From JAZDJP01 sp043803805 (GTDB lineage: Bacteria > Planctomycetota > JAZDJP01): a stretch of DNA of 12,807 nt. Position numbers and translations under genes: made by a program. The stretch spans positions 1 to 12,807 of the forward strand of contig JAZDJP010000063.1 in assembly GCA_043803805.1 (NCBI GenBank). Reading direction: 5' to 3'. The notes beneath the pieces are model-generated. The model saw only the letters and a list, made by a program, of their open reading frames with translations, had not been told where the DNA came from and made no database searches. This document shows, in pieces, positions 1-6,760 of this stretch. How positions within the stretch are numbered: the stretch's first letter is position 1; each line of letters starts with the position of its first letter.

Positions 1-1127
1 ACAACGGCCGCCGTTTTCTGGGATTCGAGGGCCGCGGTGAAGAGGCGGTGGCTCCAGGCGGTTTCCTCCGGCGTCACGCACCCGGCGAAACGCGCGGGCG
101 TTTTCCCCGTCGCCAGTTCCGTCACGAACGCCGCCCACATCTGGAGGATGGCGTCGGAGAAGCCGAATTCGAATATCCCGCCGGTGATGACCGGGCAGGC
201 CGTCTCCTGGCCCATGTCGATCTGCCGCCAGGCCTGCTCGCCGCCGGCGTATTCCAGGAGTTCCAGGCGTTTTGGATTCTTGGTGGAGAACCGCGCCGCG
301 GCCGTCATCCCTTTTATTGCGATTGACCAGGTGTCTTTCTCCCCGGGCGCGATGCGCTGGGTCTTCAAGGTGAGAGGGAACGGCGCGCCGTCCGCCTCCG
401 CCTCGCACAGCAGCACCGCGTTGTCCCAGGTATCGCACGGGGCGGTGCCGCCCTTTCCGTCCGGGCGCGTGGCGACGGCCTTCGTGAGAATGGCCCGGAC
501 GTTTTTCGGAAGCCACCCGGCCCGGAAGGGGACGTGGCAGACGTGCATCCCGAGATCGCCCAGACAGCCGTAGTCGCCATTGGTGGCCGCCCGGCGCTTC
601 CAGTTCATGGGCTTGGCCGGGTCGAGGTCGCTCGAGTGGAGGAATTCCGCCGTCACCTCGAGAATCCGCCCGAAGGCGTTGTTTTCGATCATCCGCCCGA
701 TGCGCTGGACGGCGGGGAAGAAGGGGAATTCGCTCGAACATCTCACAACCCTTCCCGGCGCCGCCGCGACGGCGGCGAGGATGGCGTCATTGGCGGGCTT
801 GTCCATGCCGAAGGGCTTTTCCCCGAGGAGATGTTTTCCCGCGGCGAGGATGTCCCGGTAGAACGCCGCGTGGAGGTTGTGAGGGACGGCGCAGTAAACC
901 GCCGCGACGTCCGGGTTGGCGAGGAGTTGTTTGTAATCCGTCACGGCCTGTTTCACCGAGGGGAGATTCGACGTGTACCATTCGAGGAGGGCGCCGTTCG
1001 CGTCGCACACCGCGACGATCTCCGGCCGCGCCGGCATGTCCAGGAGATGGCACCAGCGGGCGGCGGCGCTGGCGAACTCCCGCCCCATGAGTCCGCAACC
1101 GATGATGCCGAACCGGATGGTTTTCAT
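1..1127 (-). CDS. Gfo/Idh/MocA family oxidoreductase, 3' end cut by the window edge
   Basis: Probable NAD(P)-dependent sugar or inositol dehydrogenase of the cytosol. The 375 visible residues hold a Rossmann fold with GCGLMG at residues 10-15 (dinucleotide binding), the family signature GEKPFG with Lys104, and a GDLGMH motif giving Asp191 and His195. The Lys/Asp/His set and the four-residue Asp-His spacing match myo-inositol 2-dehydrogenase (IolG), so the enzyme looks catalytically intact. The frame stays open to base 1; the family usually ends near 330-400 residues, so little is missing. The ATG at 1127 is preceded by GGGAGAAA, a good ribosome binding site. It is the last visible gene of a four-gene minus-strand operon, 20 bases after the UroD-like gene. 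Substrate is unknown; the operon context suggests oxidation of a sugar or cyclitol. The family is seen directly, the substrate is inference. Confidence 0.9.
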   Translation of the reverse strand, partial: MKTIRFGIIGCGLMGREFASAAARWCHLLDMPARPEIVAVCDANGALLEWYTSNLPSVKQAVTDYKQLLANPDVAAVYCAVPHNLHAAFYRDILAAGKHLLGEKPFGMDKPANDAILAAVAAAPGRVVRCSSEFPFFPAVQRIGRMIENNAFGRILEVTAEFLHSSDLDPAKPMNWKRRAATNGDYGCLGDLGMHVCHVPFRAGWLPKNVRAILTKAVATRPDGKGGTAPCDTWDNAVLLCEAEADGAPFPLTLKTQRIAPGEKDTWSIAIKGMTAAARFSTKNPKRLELLEYAGGEQAWRQIDMGQETACPVITGGIFEFGFSDAILQMWAAFVTELATGKTPARFAGCVTPEETAWSHRLFTAALESQKTAAV

Positions 1128-1147
1128 GCCGATTTCTCCCGTTGAAT

Positions 1148-2287
1148 TCAGCCGCGGCCGCGCTCGCGGTAGAAGTGAAATCCCTCAACCAGGGTTTTCA
1201 GATTTTCCCAGGGCACGCCGGGGGCGATGGAACTCGAGGCGGCGAGGAAGAGCCCCTGCTTCGGCCCGTTTTCGACCAGCCACCGCATTTCCTTTTTTAC
1301 GTCCGCGGGGGTTCCGTGGGGGAGCGTTTGTGTGACCGAGACGCCGCCGGTGATGAGCAACTCCTCGCCGTCGCGGGACTTCATCTTGCAGATCTTCTCG
1401 TAGTCCATTCCGAACTCGTACTGGAAGCCCTGAAAACCCTGGAGGCCGCAGTCGAGCAGCCGCGGGACCATCTCCATGAGGTTGCCGTCGCAATGCCAGG
1501 TAAGCGCGACGCCGGCGTCCACCAGGGGCCGGATGCAACGCGCGAACTCCGGGAACCAGATATGGTCCAGGCTTCTGATGTCCACCAGCGTCCCGCGGCC
1601 GTCGGCCATGTCGTGATCGAGGCGGATGCAGGGGGGGCGGGCGCCCTCCCGGATGGCCCGGGCGCCGGCGCGGTTGAATTTCAGCGCGAAGTCGGCCTGG
1701 AGACGAAAGTGTTTCGCCATCACATCCGGGTACAACGCGTACGCCATGAAGTAGTTCTCGTAGCCGTAGGTGCCGTAGGCGAAGGCCGGGAATTTGGCAA
1801 ACTCCATATAGGGGGCCTTGAGGATGTCCGGTCCCATCTCCGCCTGGACCCGATCATCCTCGTCCAGCATGCGTTTGACGTTGGCCGGCTCGTCGAATGC
1901 GGCAGTCAGGTTCTCGATTGTCGGGAAGGCGTGTTTCTCCAGGTGCTCGACGACCGCTTCAGGCGAGTCGATCCGCACCCCGTCCCGGATGATTTCACGA
2001 AGGCCGGTGGTGGCGGTGCGCTCCCTGGCGCCGTCGTAGCCGTCTTTTCTCATCGTGAGCGGGTTCTCGGGGATCCACTGGTCAATCATGCAACTGCCGC
2101 TGTTGACTTGCATTTGCCGGTAGGTGGACTGGGGATCTTTTTCGTAGGTTCCCTCCGGAACCCCGGCCAGCCGGTCAATCATGGCCCATTCCATCGGATT
2201 GATTCCCCCGGTGGCGACGCCCCGGGTTGGTTTTCGGAGGATGGTGTCCAGAGCGAGCTGCTGGCGTTCGGTGAGCGGTGTCGGCAT
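1148..2287 (-). CDS. Uroporphyrinogen decarboxylase (UroD)-superfamily protein, not HemE
   Basis: A 379-residue protein whose C-terminal half has the UroD/MtaA barrel pattern: TWHCDGN (residues 263-269), a pseudo-repeat GLQGFQGFQYEFGMD (281-295), LITGGVS (311-317), HGTPADVKKE (324-333) and SSIAPGVPWENL near the C-terminus. The N-terminal RQAGRY-type substrate loop of true HemE is absent, so haem synthesis is unlikely. The superfamily also contains corrinoid-dependent methyltransferases (MtaA/CmuA type), whose zinc site is HxC; here the equivalent stretch reads His265-Cys266-Asp-Gly, so a standard MtaA site is not evident. The ATG at 2287 is chosen because AGGAGA lies 7 bases upstream; an in-frame ATG 150 bases further up would run into the preceding gene. 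It sits between two Gfo/Idh oxidoreductases with gaps of 32 and 20 bases. It may act on a methylated or carboxylated substrate of the same pathway (inference). Confidence 0.87.
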   Translation of the reverse strand: MPTPLTERQQLALDTILRKPTRGVATGGINPMEWAMIDRLAGVPEGTYEKDPQSTYRQMQVNSGSCMIDQWIPENPLTMRKDGYDGARERTATTGLREIIRDGVRIDSPEAVVEHLEKHAFPTIENLTAAFDEPANVKRMLDEDDRVQAEMGPDILKAPYMEFAKFPAFAYGTYGYENYFMAYALYPDVMAKHFRLQADFALKFNRAGARAIREGARPPCIRLDHDMADGRGTLVDIRSLDHIWFPEFARCIRPLVDAGVALTWHCDGNLMEMVPRLLDCGLQGFQGFQYEFGMDYEKICKMKSRDGEELLITGGVSVTQTLPHGTPADVKKEMRWLVENGPKQGLFLAASSSIAPGVPWENLKTLVEGFHFYRERGRG

Positions 2288-2319
2288 GGATGTGTCTCCT
2301 GGATTTCCCGGTAGCGGCA

Positions 2320-3522
2320 TCACCGCGCCGGCGGGTTCCCCCAGTTGGGCACGTCGAGCATCGCGCCGCCCTTGAGCGCCGACTTGTGGGCGACCGCCCC
2401 GGCGGCGGTGAAGTGGGCGGCGTCCCATGCGGTGCACGCCGGGGTTCGCCCGTGGGCCACCGCGTCCACGAACTCGTGGACCAGGTGGGGGTGCGAGCCG
2501 CCGTGGCCACTGAGGAAGTCATCGAGTTCCTTGGCGCTGACCTTCGAGGGATCCGGGGCGGTTAGCTTCTTCCAGTCCTGGAAAGCCCGGACCACCTCGG
2601 GCGGCAGCGGGTCGCGCATTTGATCGACCGTGAGCGGCGTAACGCCCTTCTTGTCGCACCAGGTGTCATTCTCGAAGGAGCCCTTGTTGCCGTAGACCCG
2701 GAAGATCTCCCGGCCGGGGTGGCCGATCTCGCGGTACTCGCAGATGCGCATGTGGGCGCCGTTGGACATGAGGAACAGCGCGGTTTCGTTGGACGGATCG
2801 TCGCCGCAGTGGTCCCGGTGGATTCTGGCGGCGTAGGGCAGGGCGGTCGCCCTGACCGCGTGGGCCTTCATCACCGAGATGGGGCCGCCGGTCGAGTGCG
2901 TCGGGTAGTGCATCGGGCCGCCGGTCACCCCGCGGCGCGCGTATTCCTCGAGATGCCGGGCATGCTCCTGGCCGCTGCGGCTCCCGAGGCGCCGGGACTT
3001 GACCTCGCGCAGGCCGTGGTCCACATCGTGGAAGTACTCCCCCTCGGCGTAGACGAAGTCGCCGAAGGCGCCCTCGGCGGCGCGCCGCCGACAGTACATG
3101 GCCTGCGGGCGGTAGAAGGTGGTCTCGCCGAACATGAAGAGCTGCCCGGTGCGCCGGGCGGTCCCGACCACCTTGTCGCACCAGCCCAGGATCTCGTCGG
3201 CGTCCGGCACGGAGATCAGCGGCACCGCGCAGTAGACGTGCTTGCCGGCCTCCATGGCGCGCACCGACATCGGCGCATGCAGCCAGTGCTGGGTGATGAT
3301 CACCAGCGCGTCAAGGTCGGATTTCAGGATGTCGTCGAACTCGCTGAAGGCGTCGCGGGGGTTGAACTTGTCCCGGAAGGCGGGCTTGTCCGCCCAGAAG
3401 CGGAGCCGCTCCGGCTCCTGGTCGCAGAGCGCGATCCGGTCGACCAGCGGGTGGCTTTTGAAGAGCGGCGCGAAGCAGTTGCCGAACGACCCCAGACCCA
3501 CGAGTCCCAGGCTGATGCCCAT
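2320..3522 (-). CDS. Gfo/Idh/MocA family oxidoreductase lacking the EKP lysine motif
   Basis: A 400-residue member of the Gfo/Idh/MocA superfamily. The N-terminus has a Rossmann dinucleotide-binding loop, GLGSFG at residues 9-14, and an acidic residue after the second strand (ALCDQEPERL). The usual EKP signature at the end of GKHV is replaced by GKHVYCAVPL (residues 93-102), so the lysine that normally takes part in hydride transfer is absent. The C-terminal domain has MHYPTHST (204-211), a motif I associate with a subgroup of this superfamily common in Planctomycetes-like genomes, and HPHLVHEFVDAV near the end. Length is near the upper end for the family. The start at 3522 has AAGGAGG 9 bases upstream; a longer in-frame reading to 3618 would overlap the aminotransferase. 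It is second in the operon, 43 bases after the aminotransferase. It may be a redox-neutral NAD-dependent enzyme or a non-canonical dehydrogenase; the substrate is unknown. Confidence 0.88.
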   Translation of the reverse strand: MGISLGLVGLGSFGNCFAPLFKSHPLVDRIALCDQEPERLRFWADKPAFRDKFNPRDAFSEFDDILKSDLDALVIITQHWLHAPMSVRAMEAGKHVYCAVPLISVPDADEILGWCDKVVGTARRTGQLFMFGETTFYRPQAMYCRRRAAEGAFGDFVYAEGEYFHDVDHGLREVKSRRLGSRSGQEHARHLEEYARRGVTGGPMHYPTHSTGGPISVMKAHAVRATALPYAARIHRDHCGDDPSNETALFLMSNGAHMRICEYREIGHPGREIFRVYGNKGSFENDTWCDKKGVTPLTVDQMRDPLPPEVVRAFQDWKKLTAPDPSKVSAKELDDFLSGHGGSHPHLVHEFVDAVAHGRTPACTAWDAAHFTAAGAVAHKSALKGGAMLDVPNWGNPPAR

Positions 3523-3565
3523 GGCGGTATTCCTCCTTGAAACGGGGGGGGCGGCGGGGCCGGCG

Positions 3566-4951
3566 TCAGGCGCCGAGTTCCCGCGCGGTTTCTCCGATCG
3601 CCTCGTCAATGATGTCAAGCCCCTTGAGGAGCGTCTCGTCCTCCATGACCACCGGCGGGCTCATCCGGAGAATATGGCCCGCGGGAATCCACGCGAGCCC
3701 CTTCCGGAACGCCTTCTGGTAGACGAGTTTTCCGGCCTCCGGGAAGGGTTCCTTCGTCGCGCGGTTCTTCACGAGTTCGATGCCCATAAGGCATCCCTTG
3801 GCGCGGACGTCGCCGACGATGGCGTGATCGCGTTTCATCGTCTCCATGCGTTTCAACGCGATTTCGCCGAGATGGAGCGATCGCGCAAGCAGGTTTTCCT
3901 CCTCGATGACCTCGGTGCTGGCCAGGGCCGCCGCGCAGGCCAAGGGATTGCCGCCGTAACTCGAGGAGGCGCTGATGGCCTCGAAGGATTCCTTCAGATG
4001 CTCCCGCACGGCGACGCAGGTCACCGGGAACCCGTTGCCGAAACCCTTTCCGATGGACACAACGTCCGGCGTCACGCCCCAGTGCTCCATGCAGAGCCAT
4101 TTTCCCGTGCGGGCCCAACTCGTCAGCACCTCGTCGGCCATGAGCAGGATATTCCGCTGGTCGCAGAATTTCCGGAGTTTCGGGAAGAAGTCATCCGGCG
4201 GAATGATCGATCCGCCCCAGCCCTGGATGGGTTCGAGGACGAATCCGGCGACATCGTTCACGGTGCCCCGATCCATGTACATCGCGTAGAATTCGAGGTA
4301 CTTGTCGGTGTCGATCGCGCCGTCGGCCTTCGTCCACATCGGGCGGTAGGGGTCCGGCCGGGGGACCATGTGCATCCCGGGGGCTCGCACCCGGCCGTAC
4401 ACGCTCGACCGGATCTGGGCGAGCGACACGGCCCCGTAGGTCTTGCCGTGGAAGTCGTGGAAACAGCCGATCATTTCGTTTTTCCCGGTCGCCGCCCGGA
4501 GGACCCGCATCCCGGCCTCGACGGCCGCCGTCCCGCAGTCGTAGAATTGGAAGCCGTTCAGGCCCCCGGGGAGGATGGCGGCGAGTTTCTCCACCAGGCG
4601 CGTCTTGATCTCCGTCGTGAAGTCGTGGGCGTTCATCAGGCGTCCCGCATACTTCCGGACGGCCTCGGTGATCTTCGGGTGGCAGTGCCCGAGCGTGGTG
4701 ACGTAGATGCCGGAGGAAAAATCGATGAATTCATTCCCGTCGGCGTCCACCAAAACGCACCCGCGGCCCTCCTCGAAGGCGACCGGGAAGAGTTTGACCT
4801 GCTCGCTCAATCCCTTGAAGTGTTTCGTGCAGCGGGCGTGGAGTTTCTTCGATCGCGGCCCCGGAGGCGGAATCTTGATGCAGGGGATCTTCGCGAGGTC
4901 CACGTGGGCCCAGTAGTTCTTTCCCGAGGGGAATTCCGTTTTCGCGGCCAT
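3566..4951 (-). CDS. Class III PLP-dependent aminotransferase (4-aminobutyrate aminotransferase-like)
   Basis: A 461-residue cytosolic fold-type I PLP enzyme that moves an amino group between an omega-amino compound and a 2-oxo acid. Landmarks in order: GCVLVDADGNEFIDFSSGI (64-82), LGHCHP (87-92), cofactor phosphate and ring region FHDFHGKTYGA (164-174), EPIQGWGG (240-247), MADEVLTSWARTGK (271-284) with the PLP-binding Asp273, and IGKGFGNGFP with Schiff-base Lys302. SYGGNPLACAAALA (331-344) matches the family SFGGNP block. The usual KGxGGGxP loop reads KGFGNGFP, a small departure. Length is typical. The ATG at 4951 has GGAGAAA upstream. An earlier in-frame ATG (4972) has a poorer site, and the longest reading (4999) would begin at the predicted transcription start. 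It is the first gene of the operon. The substrate could be an amino sugar, an omega-amino acid or similar; the sequence does not decide it. Confidence 0.93.
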   Translation of the reverse strand: MAAKTEFPSGKNYWAHVDLAKIPCIKIPPPGPRSKKLHARCTKHFKGLSEQVKLFPVAFEEGRGCVLVDADGNEFIDFSSGIYVTTLGHCHPKITEAVRKYAGRLMNAHDFTTEIKTRLVEKLAAILPGGLNGFQFYDCGTAAVEAGMRVLRAATGKNEMIGCFHDFHGKTYGAVSLAQIRSSVYGRVRAPGMHMVPRPDPYRPMWTKADGAIDTDKYLEFYAMYMDRGTVNDVAGFVLEPIQGWGGSIIPPDDFFPKLRKFCDQRNILLMADEVLTSWARTGKWLCMEHWGVTPDVVSIGKGFGNGFPVTCVAVREHLKESFEAISASSSYGGNPLACAAALASTEVIEEENLLARSLHLGEIALKRMETMKRDHAIVGDVRAKGCLMGIELVKNRATKEPFPEAGKLVYQKAFRKGLAWIPAGHILRMSPPVVMEDETLLKGLDIIDEAIGETARELGA

Positions 4952-5003
4952 GACGGTTTCTCCGTTAATCATTTCCGGCGAAGTTGACGCAGGACACACG
5001 GGG

Positions 5004-5031
5004 ATTCTAGCACGCCGGACCGATTTGTCGA
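5004..5031 (-). promoter_or_regulatory. Sigma70-type promoter of the aminotransferase operon
   Basis: On the minus strand TCGACA (5031-5026) is followed after 16 bases by TAGAAT (5009-5004); each hexamer matches consensus at five of six bases. Predicted transcription starts near 4997, giving a leader of about 46 bases that carries the ribosome binding site of the aminotransferase. This also argues against translation from the in-frame ATG at 4999. I see no convincing operator palindrome beside it. Confidence 0.6.
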
Positions 5032-5118
5032 GGGCTTGGGGAAGTGGCGTATTCCGTGAAGGTGAAAATGGTGATGCAACGTCTCTTCTGCTTTGACACG
5101 GTGGCTACTCATCGCCTG

Positions 5119-5147
5119 TTGACTTTTCCACGCGTGTCATATATCGT
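5119..5147 (+). promoter_or_regulatory. Candidate promoter of the FapA/DUF342 gene
   Basis: TTGACT (5119-5124) is followed after 17 bases by TATCGT (5142-5147). An alternative -10, TATATC, lies two bases nearer. The -35 is strong and the -10 moderate (four of six). A transcript from here would have a leader of about 45 bases. The 247-base divergent gap (4952-5198) holds this promoter and that of the minus-strand operon; nothing else recognisable was found in it. Confidence 0.45.
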
Positions 5148-5198
5148 CATGGCTGTCGGCGGAGGGGCCCGCTGAAAAATGGGAAGTTCCTGCATCAA

Positions 5199-6623
5199 AT
5201 GGATGAAGCCAAGGTAGTCACAAGCGCCAAAATCGGAAATAACATCCTGGAATTGCTGGTGGGGTCCGGCCAGATGAAGTTGTCCGGCCGGATCGTTCCC
5301 GAGGGGCGTGTCCCCGCGGCCCGGGAATCCCCGTCGTTGGATCAGTTTTTGGAAACAATGGGTGTGCCCGCGGAGGCGCTCCGCGACGAGGGGCGCGCCG
5401 CGATCATCCGGGGGCTGGCGTCCGATCCTCCGCCCCGGGATATCATCCTGCTGGCCACGGGCACGCCCCCCTCCCTGGGGAAAGACGGGGAGTTCGAGTG
5501 GGATGCCCATCTCGTTCCCTGTTACAAGAGCATCGGGAAGGGGGACACGGTCCTTTTCCGCCGGAAGGTGATCTACAATGTGGCGCAGGGAAAGGTCATC
5601 GGGCGAATCGTTCCGCCGACCGAGGGGACATCCGGGCGGGATGTGTTCGGCCAGACCCTCCCGCCTCCGTCGGTGAAGCCGTGTGTTCTGAAGGCGGGGA
5701 GGAACATCCGGCCCAACTCCGACCACACGGTGTCGGCCGAGAAGAACGGCTTGGTTTTTCTTGATGGTGATCGGCTTGTCCTTGAGGAAGTCCTGACCGT
5801 CGAAGAGGATGTGAATGTCAATACCGGGCACGTCGAATCCTACGGAGATGTTCTGGTCCGGAAGGACGTGCGGGACGGCATGTCGGTCGTCGCCCGAGGG
5901 GGCATATCGGTCGGCGGCGGGGTGGGACAGGCCATGATGAAGGCGGGTGGAGATGTGAAGGTTCATGGCGGAGTGGCGGGAAAGGAGCGCGGGGTGATCG
6001 AGGCGGATGGGAGCGTCACGGCCCGTTTCCTCATGGATGTGACGGTCCGCGCCCGCGGGGACGTCCTGGTGGAGCGGGAGGTCATGAATTCGGCGGTGAT
6101 GACCCGGGGGCGGCTTCTGCTCAAACAGGGGAGCATCCGGGGAGGGCGGGTGATCGCGCTGGAGGGCGTGGAGACCCTCCAGATCGGATCGACCCTCGGG
6201 GTGAAAACCGAGGTGGTGGCGGGCGTGGACTATCTGGTCCGCGATGAGATGGCCGATATGGAAAAGGATCTGTGCCGGATATCGGCGCTCTACGACAAGA
6301 TTGATCATCAGGTGGGTCCTGTGTTCCGGGACGAGGCGCGGTGGAACGCGATCCCGGCCGCCAAGCGGGAGATTCTTGAGAAACTCCGGAAGGAATGGGA
6401 GCGGCTTCAGAAGGAGCGGGACGATCTCCAGGCGAGGAAGACGGAGGTCGTGGCGCGCACCAAACTGGCCCGGGACAAGAGCATCCTTGTCGGGCGCATC
6501 ATCCACCCGGGGACCATCATCCAGATCGGTGATTTTCGCAAGGAGTTCGAAATGCCCGTCCAGGGTCCGGTGCGTTTGGTGCCGTGGGAGGAAGAGGAGA
6601 CCATCCGGGCCGTCGCGCCGTAG
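5199..6623 (+). CDS. FapA/DUF342 family protein (polymer-associated beta-helix with coiled coil)
   Basis: A 474-residue protein with the FapA (DUF342) layout. An N-terminal domain contains LATGTPPSLGKDGEFEW (85-101) and the conserved GRDVFG (146-151). A run of short beta strands from about 195 to 340 (GDVLV, GDVKVHGGV, GSVTARF, GDVLVEREV, GRLLLKQGSI) reads as a right-handed beta-helix. A charged helical coiled coil spans about 350-422 (KLRKEWERLQKERDDLQARK), followed by a final short domain. FapA-type proteins have been linked to cell-surface, polar or flagella-related processes in some bacteria, but no biochemical activity is firmly known. No signal peptide or membrane segment is visible, so it is likely cytosolic. 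The ATG at 5199 has only a weak, distant purine run (GGGAAG, 12 bases upstream), and no better in-frame start was found. It is a single gene, divergent from the operon and convergent with the polyol dehydrogenase. No chemotaxis or flagellar genes lie nearby to support a motility role. Confidence 0.9.
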   Translation: MDEAKVVTSAKIGNNILELLVGSGQMKLSGRIVPEGRVPAARESPSLDQFLETMGVPAEALRDEGRAAIIRGLASDPPPRDIILLATGTPPSLGKDGEFEWDAHLVPCYKSIGKGDTVLFRRKVIYNVAQGKVIGRIVPPTEGTSGRDVFGQTLPPPSVKPCVLKAGRNIRPNSDHTVSAEKNGLVFLDGDRLVLEEVLTVEEDVNVNTGHVESYGDVLVRKDVRDGMSVVARGGISVGGGVGQAMMKAGGDVKVHGGVAGKERGVIEADGSVTARFLMDVTVRARGDVLVEREVMNSAVMTRGRLLLKQGSIRGGRVIALEGVETLQIGSTLGVKTEVVAGVDYLVRDEMADMEKDLCRISALYDKIDHQVGPVFRDEARWNAIPAAKREILEKLRKEWERLQKERDDLQARKTEVVARTKLARDKSILVGRIIHPGTIIQIGDFRKEFEMPVQGPVRLVPWEEEETIRAVAP

Positions 6624-6663
6624 GTCGCTGTTCGACAATAAATGCTCCATTCGGGACGGTGAT

Positions 6664-6757
6664 GCATCCCCTCCGGTTGCGTTGCGCTTCGCATCCCGCT
6701 CCGCGCCCCTCCGGGGCCGCGAAGACGCGGCGACCTCCGGCCATCCCTGGCCTCCGG
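6664..6757. repeat. Cluster of short hairpins and CCTCCGG repeats between convergent genes
   Basis: The 137-base gap between two convergent genes carries three adjacent perfect stems: GCCCC/GGGGC (6705-6717), GCCGCG/CGCGGC with an AAGA loop (6716-6731) and GGCCA/TGGCC (6739-6752). CCTCCGG occurs four times (6670, 6708, 6734, 6751) and GCATCCC twice (6664, 6691). There is no T tract, so it is not a textbook intrinsic terminator. It could act as a two-way transcription end or RNA-stabilising structure, or be a copy of a REP-like dispersed element; one window cannot tell. Confidence 0.4.
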
Positions 6758-6760
6758 TTT

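Noticed and set aside
1142..3540. Plus-strand open frames of 390 and 306 codons (1142-2314 and 2620-3540)
   Set aside because: Both are shadows of the UroD-like and Gfo/Idh genes; the translations match no family and lack ribosome binding sites.
3544..3563. G-rich run with eight consecutive G in the gap between aminotransferase and oxidoreductase
   Set aside because: It could form a G-quadruplex in principle, but it is short and irregular and GC-rich runs are common here; no functional support.
3242..4987. A 581-codon open frame on the plus strand
   Set aside because: It lies opposite the aminotransferase and the start of the oxidoreductase, has no recognisable motif, and arises from stop-poor GC-rich sequence.
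5093..5098. A perfect TTGACA on the plus strand upstream of the FapA-like gene
   Set aside because: No acceptable -10 hexamer is found 16-18 bases downstream; the TTGACT at 5119 has a better partner.
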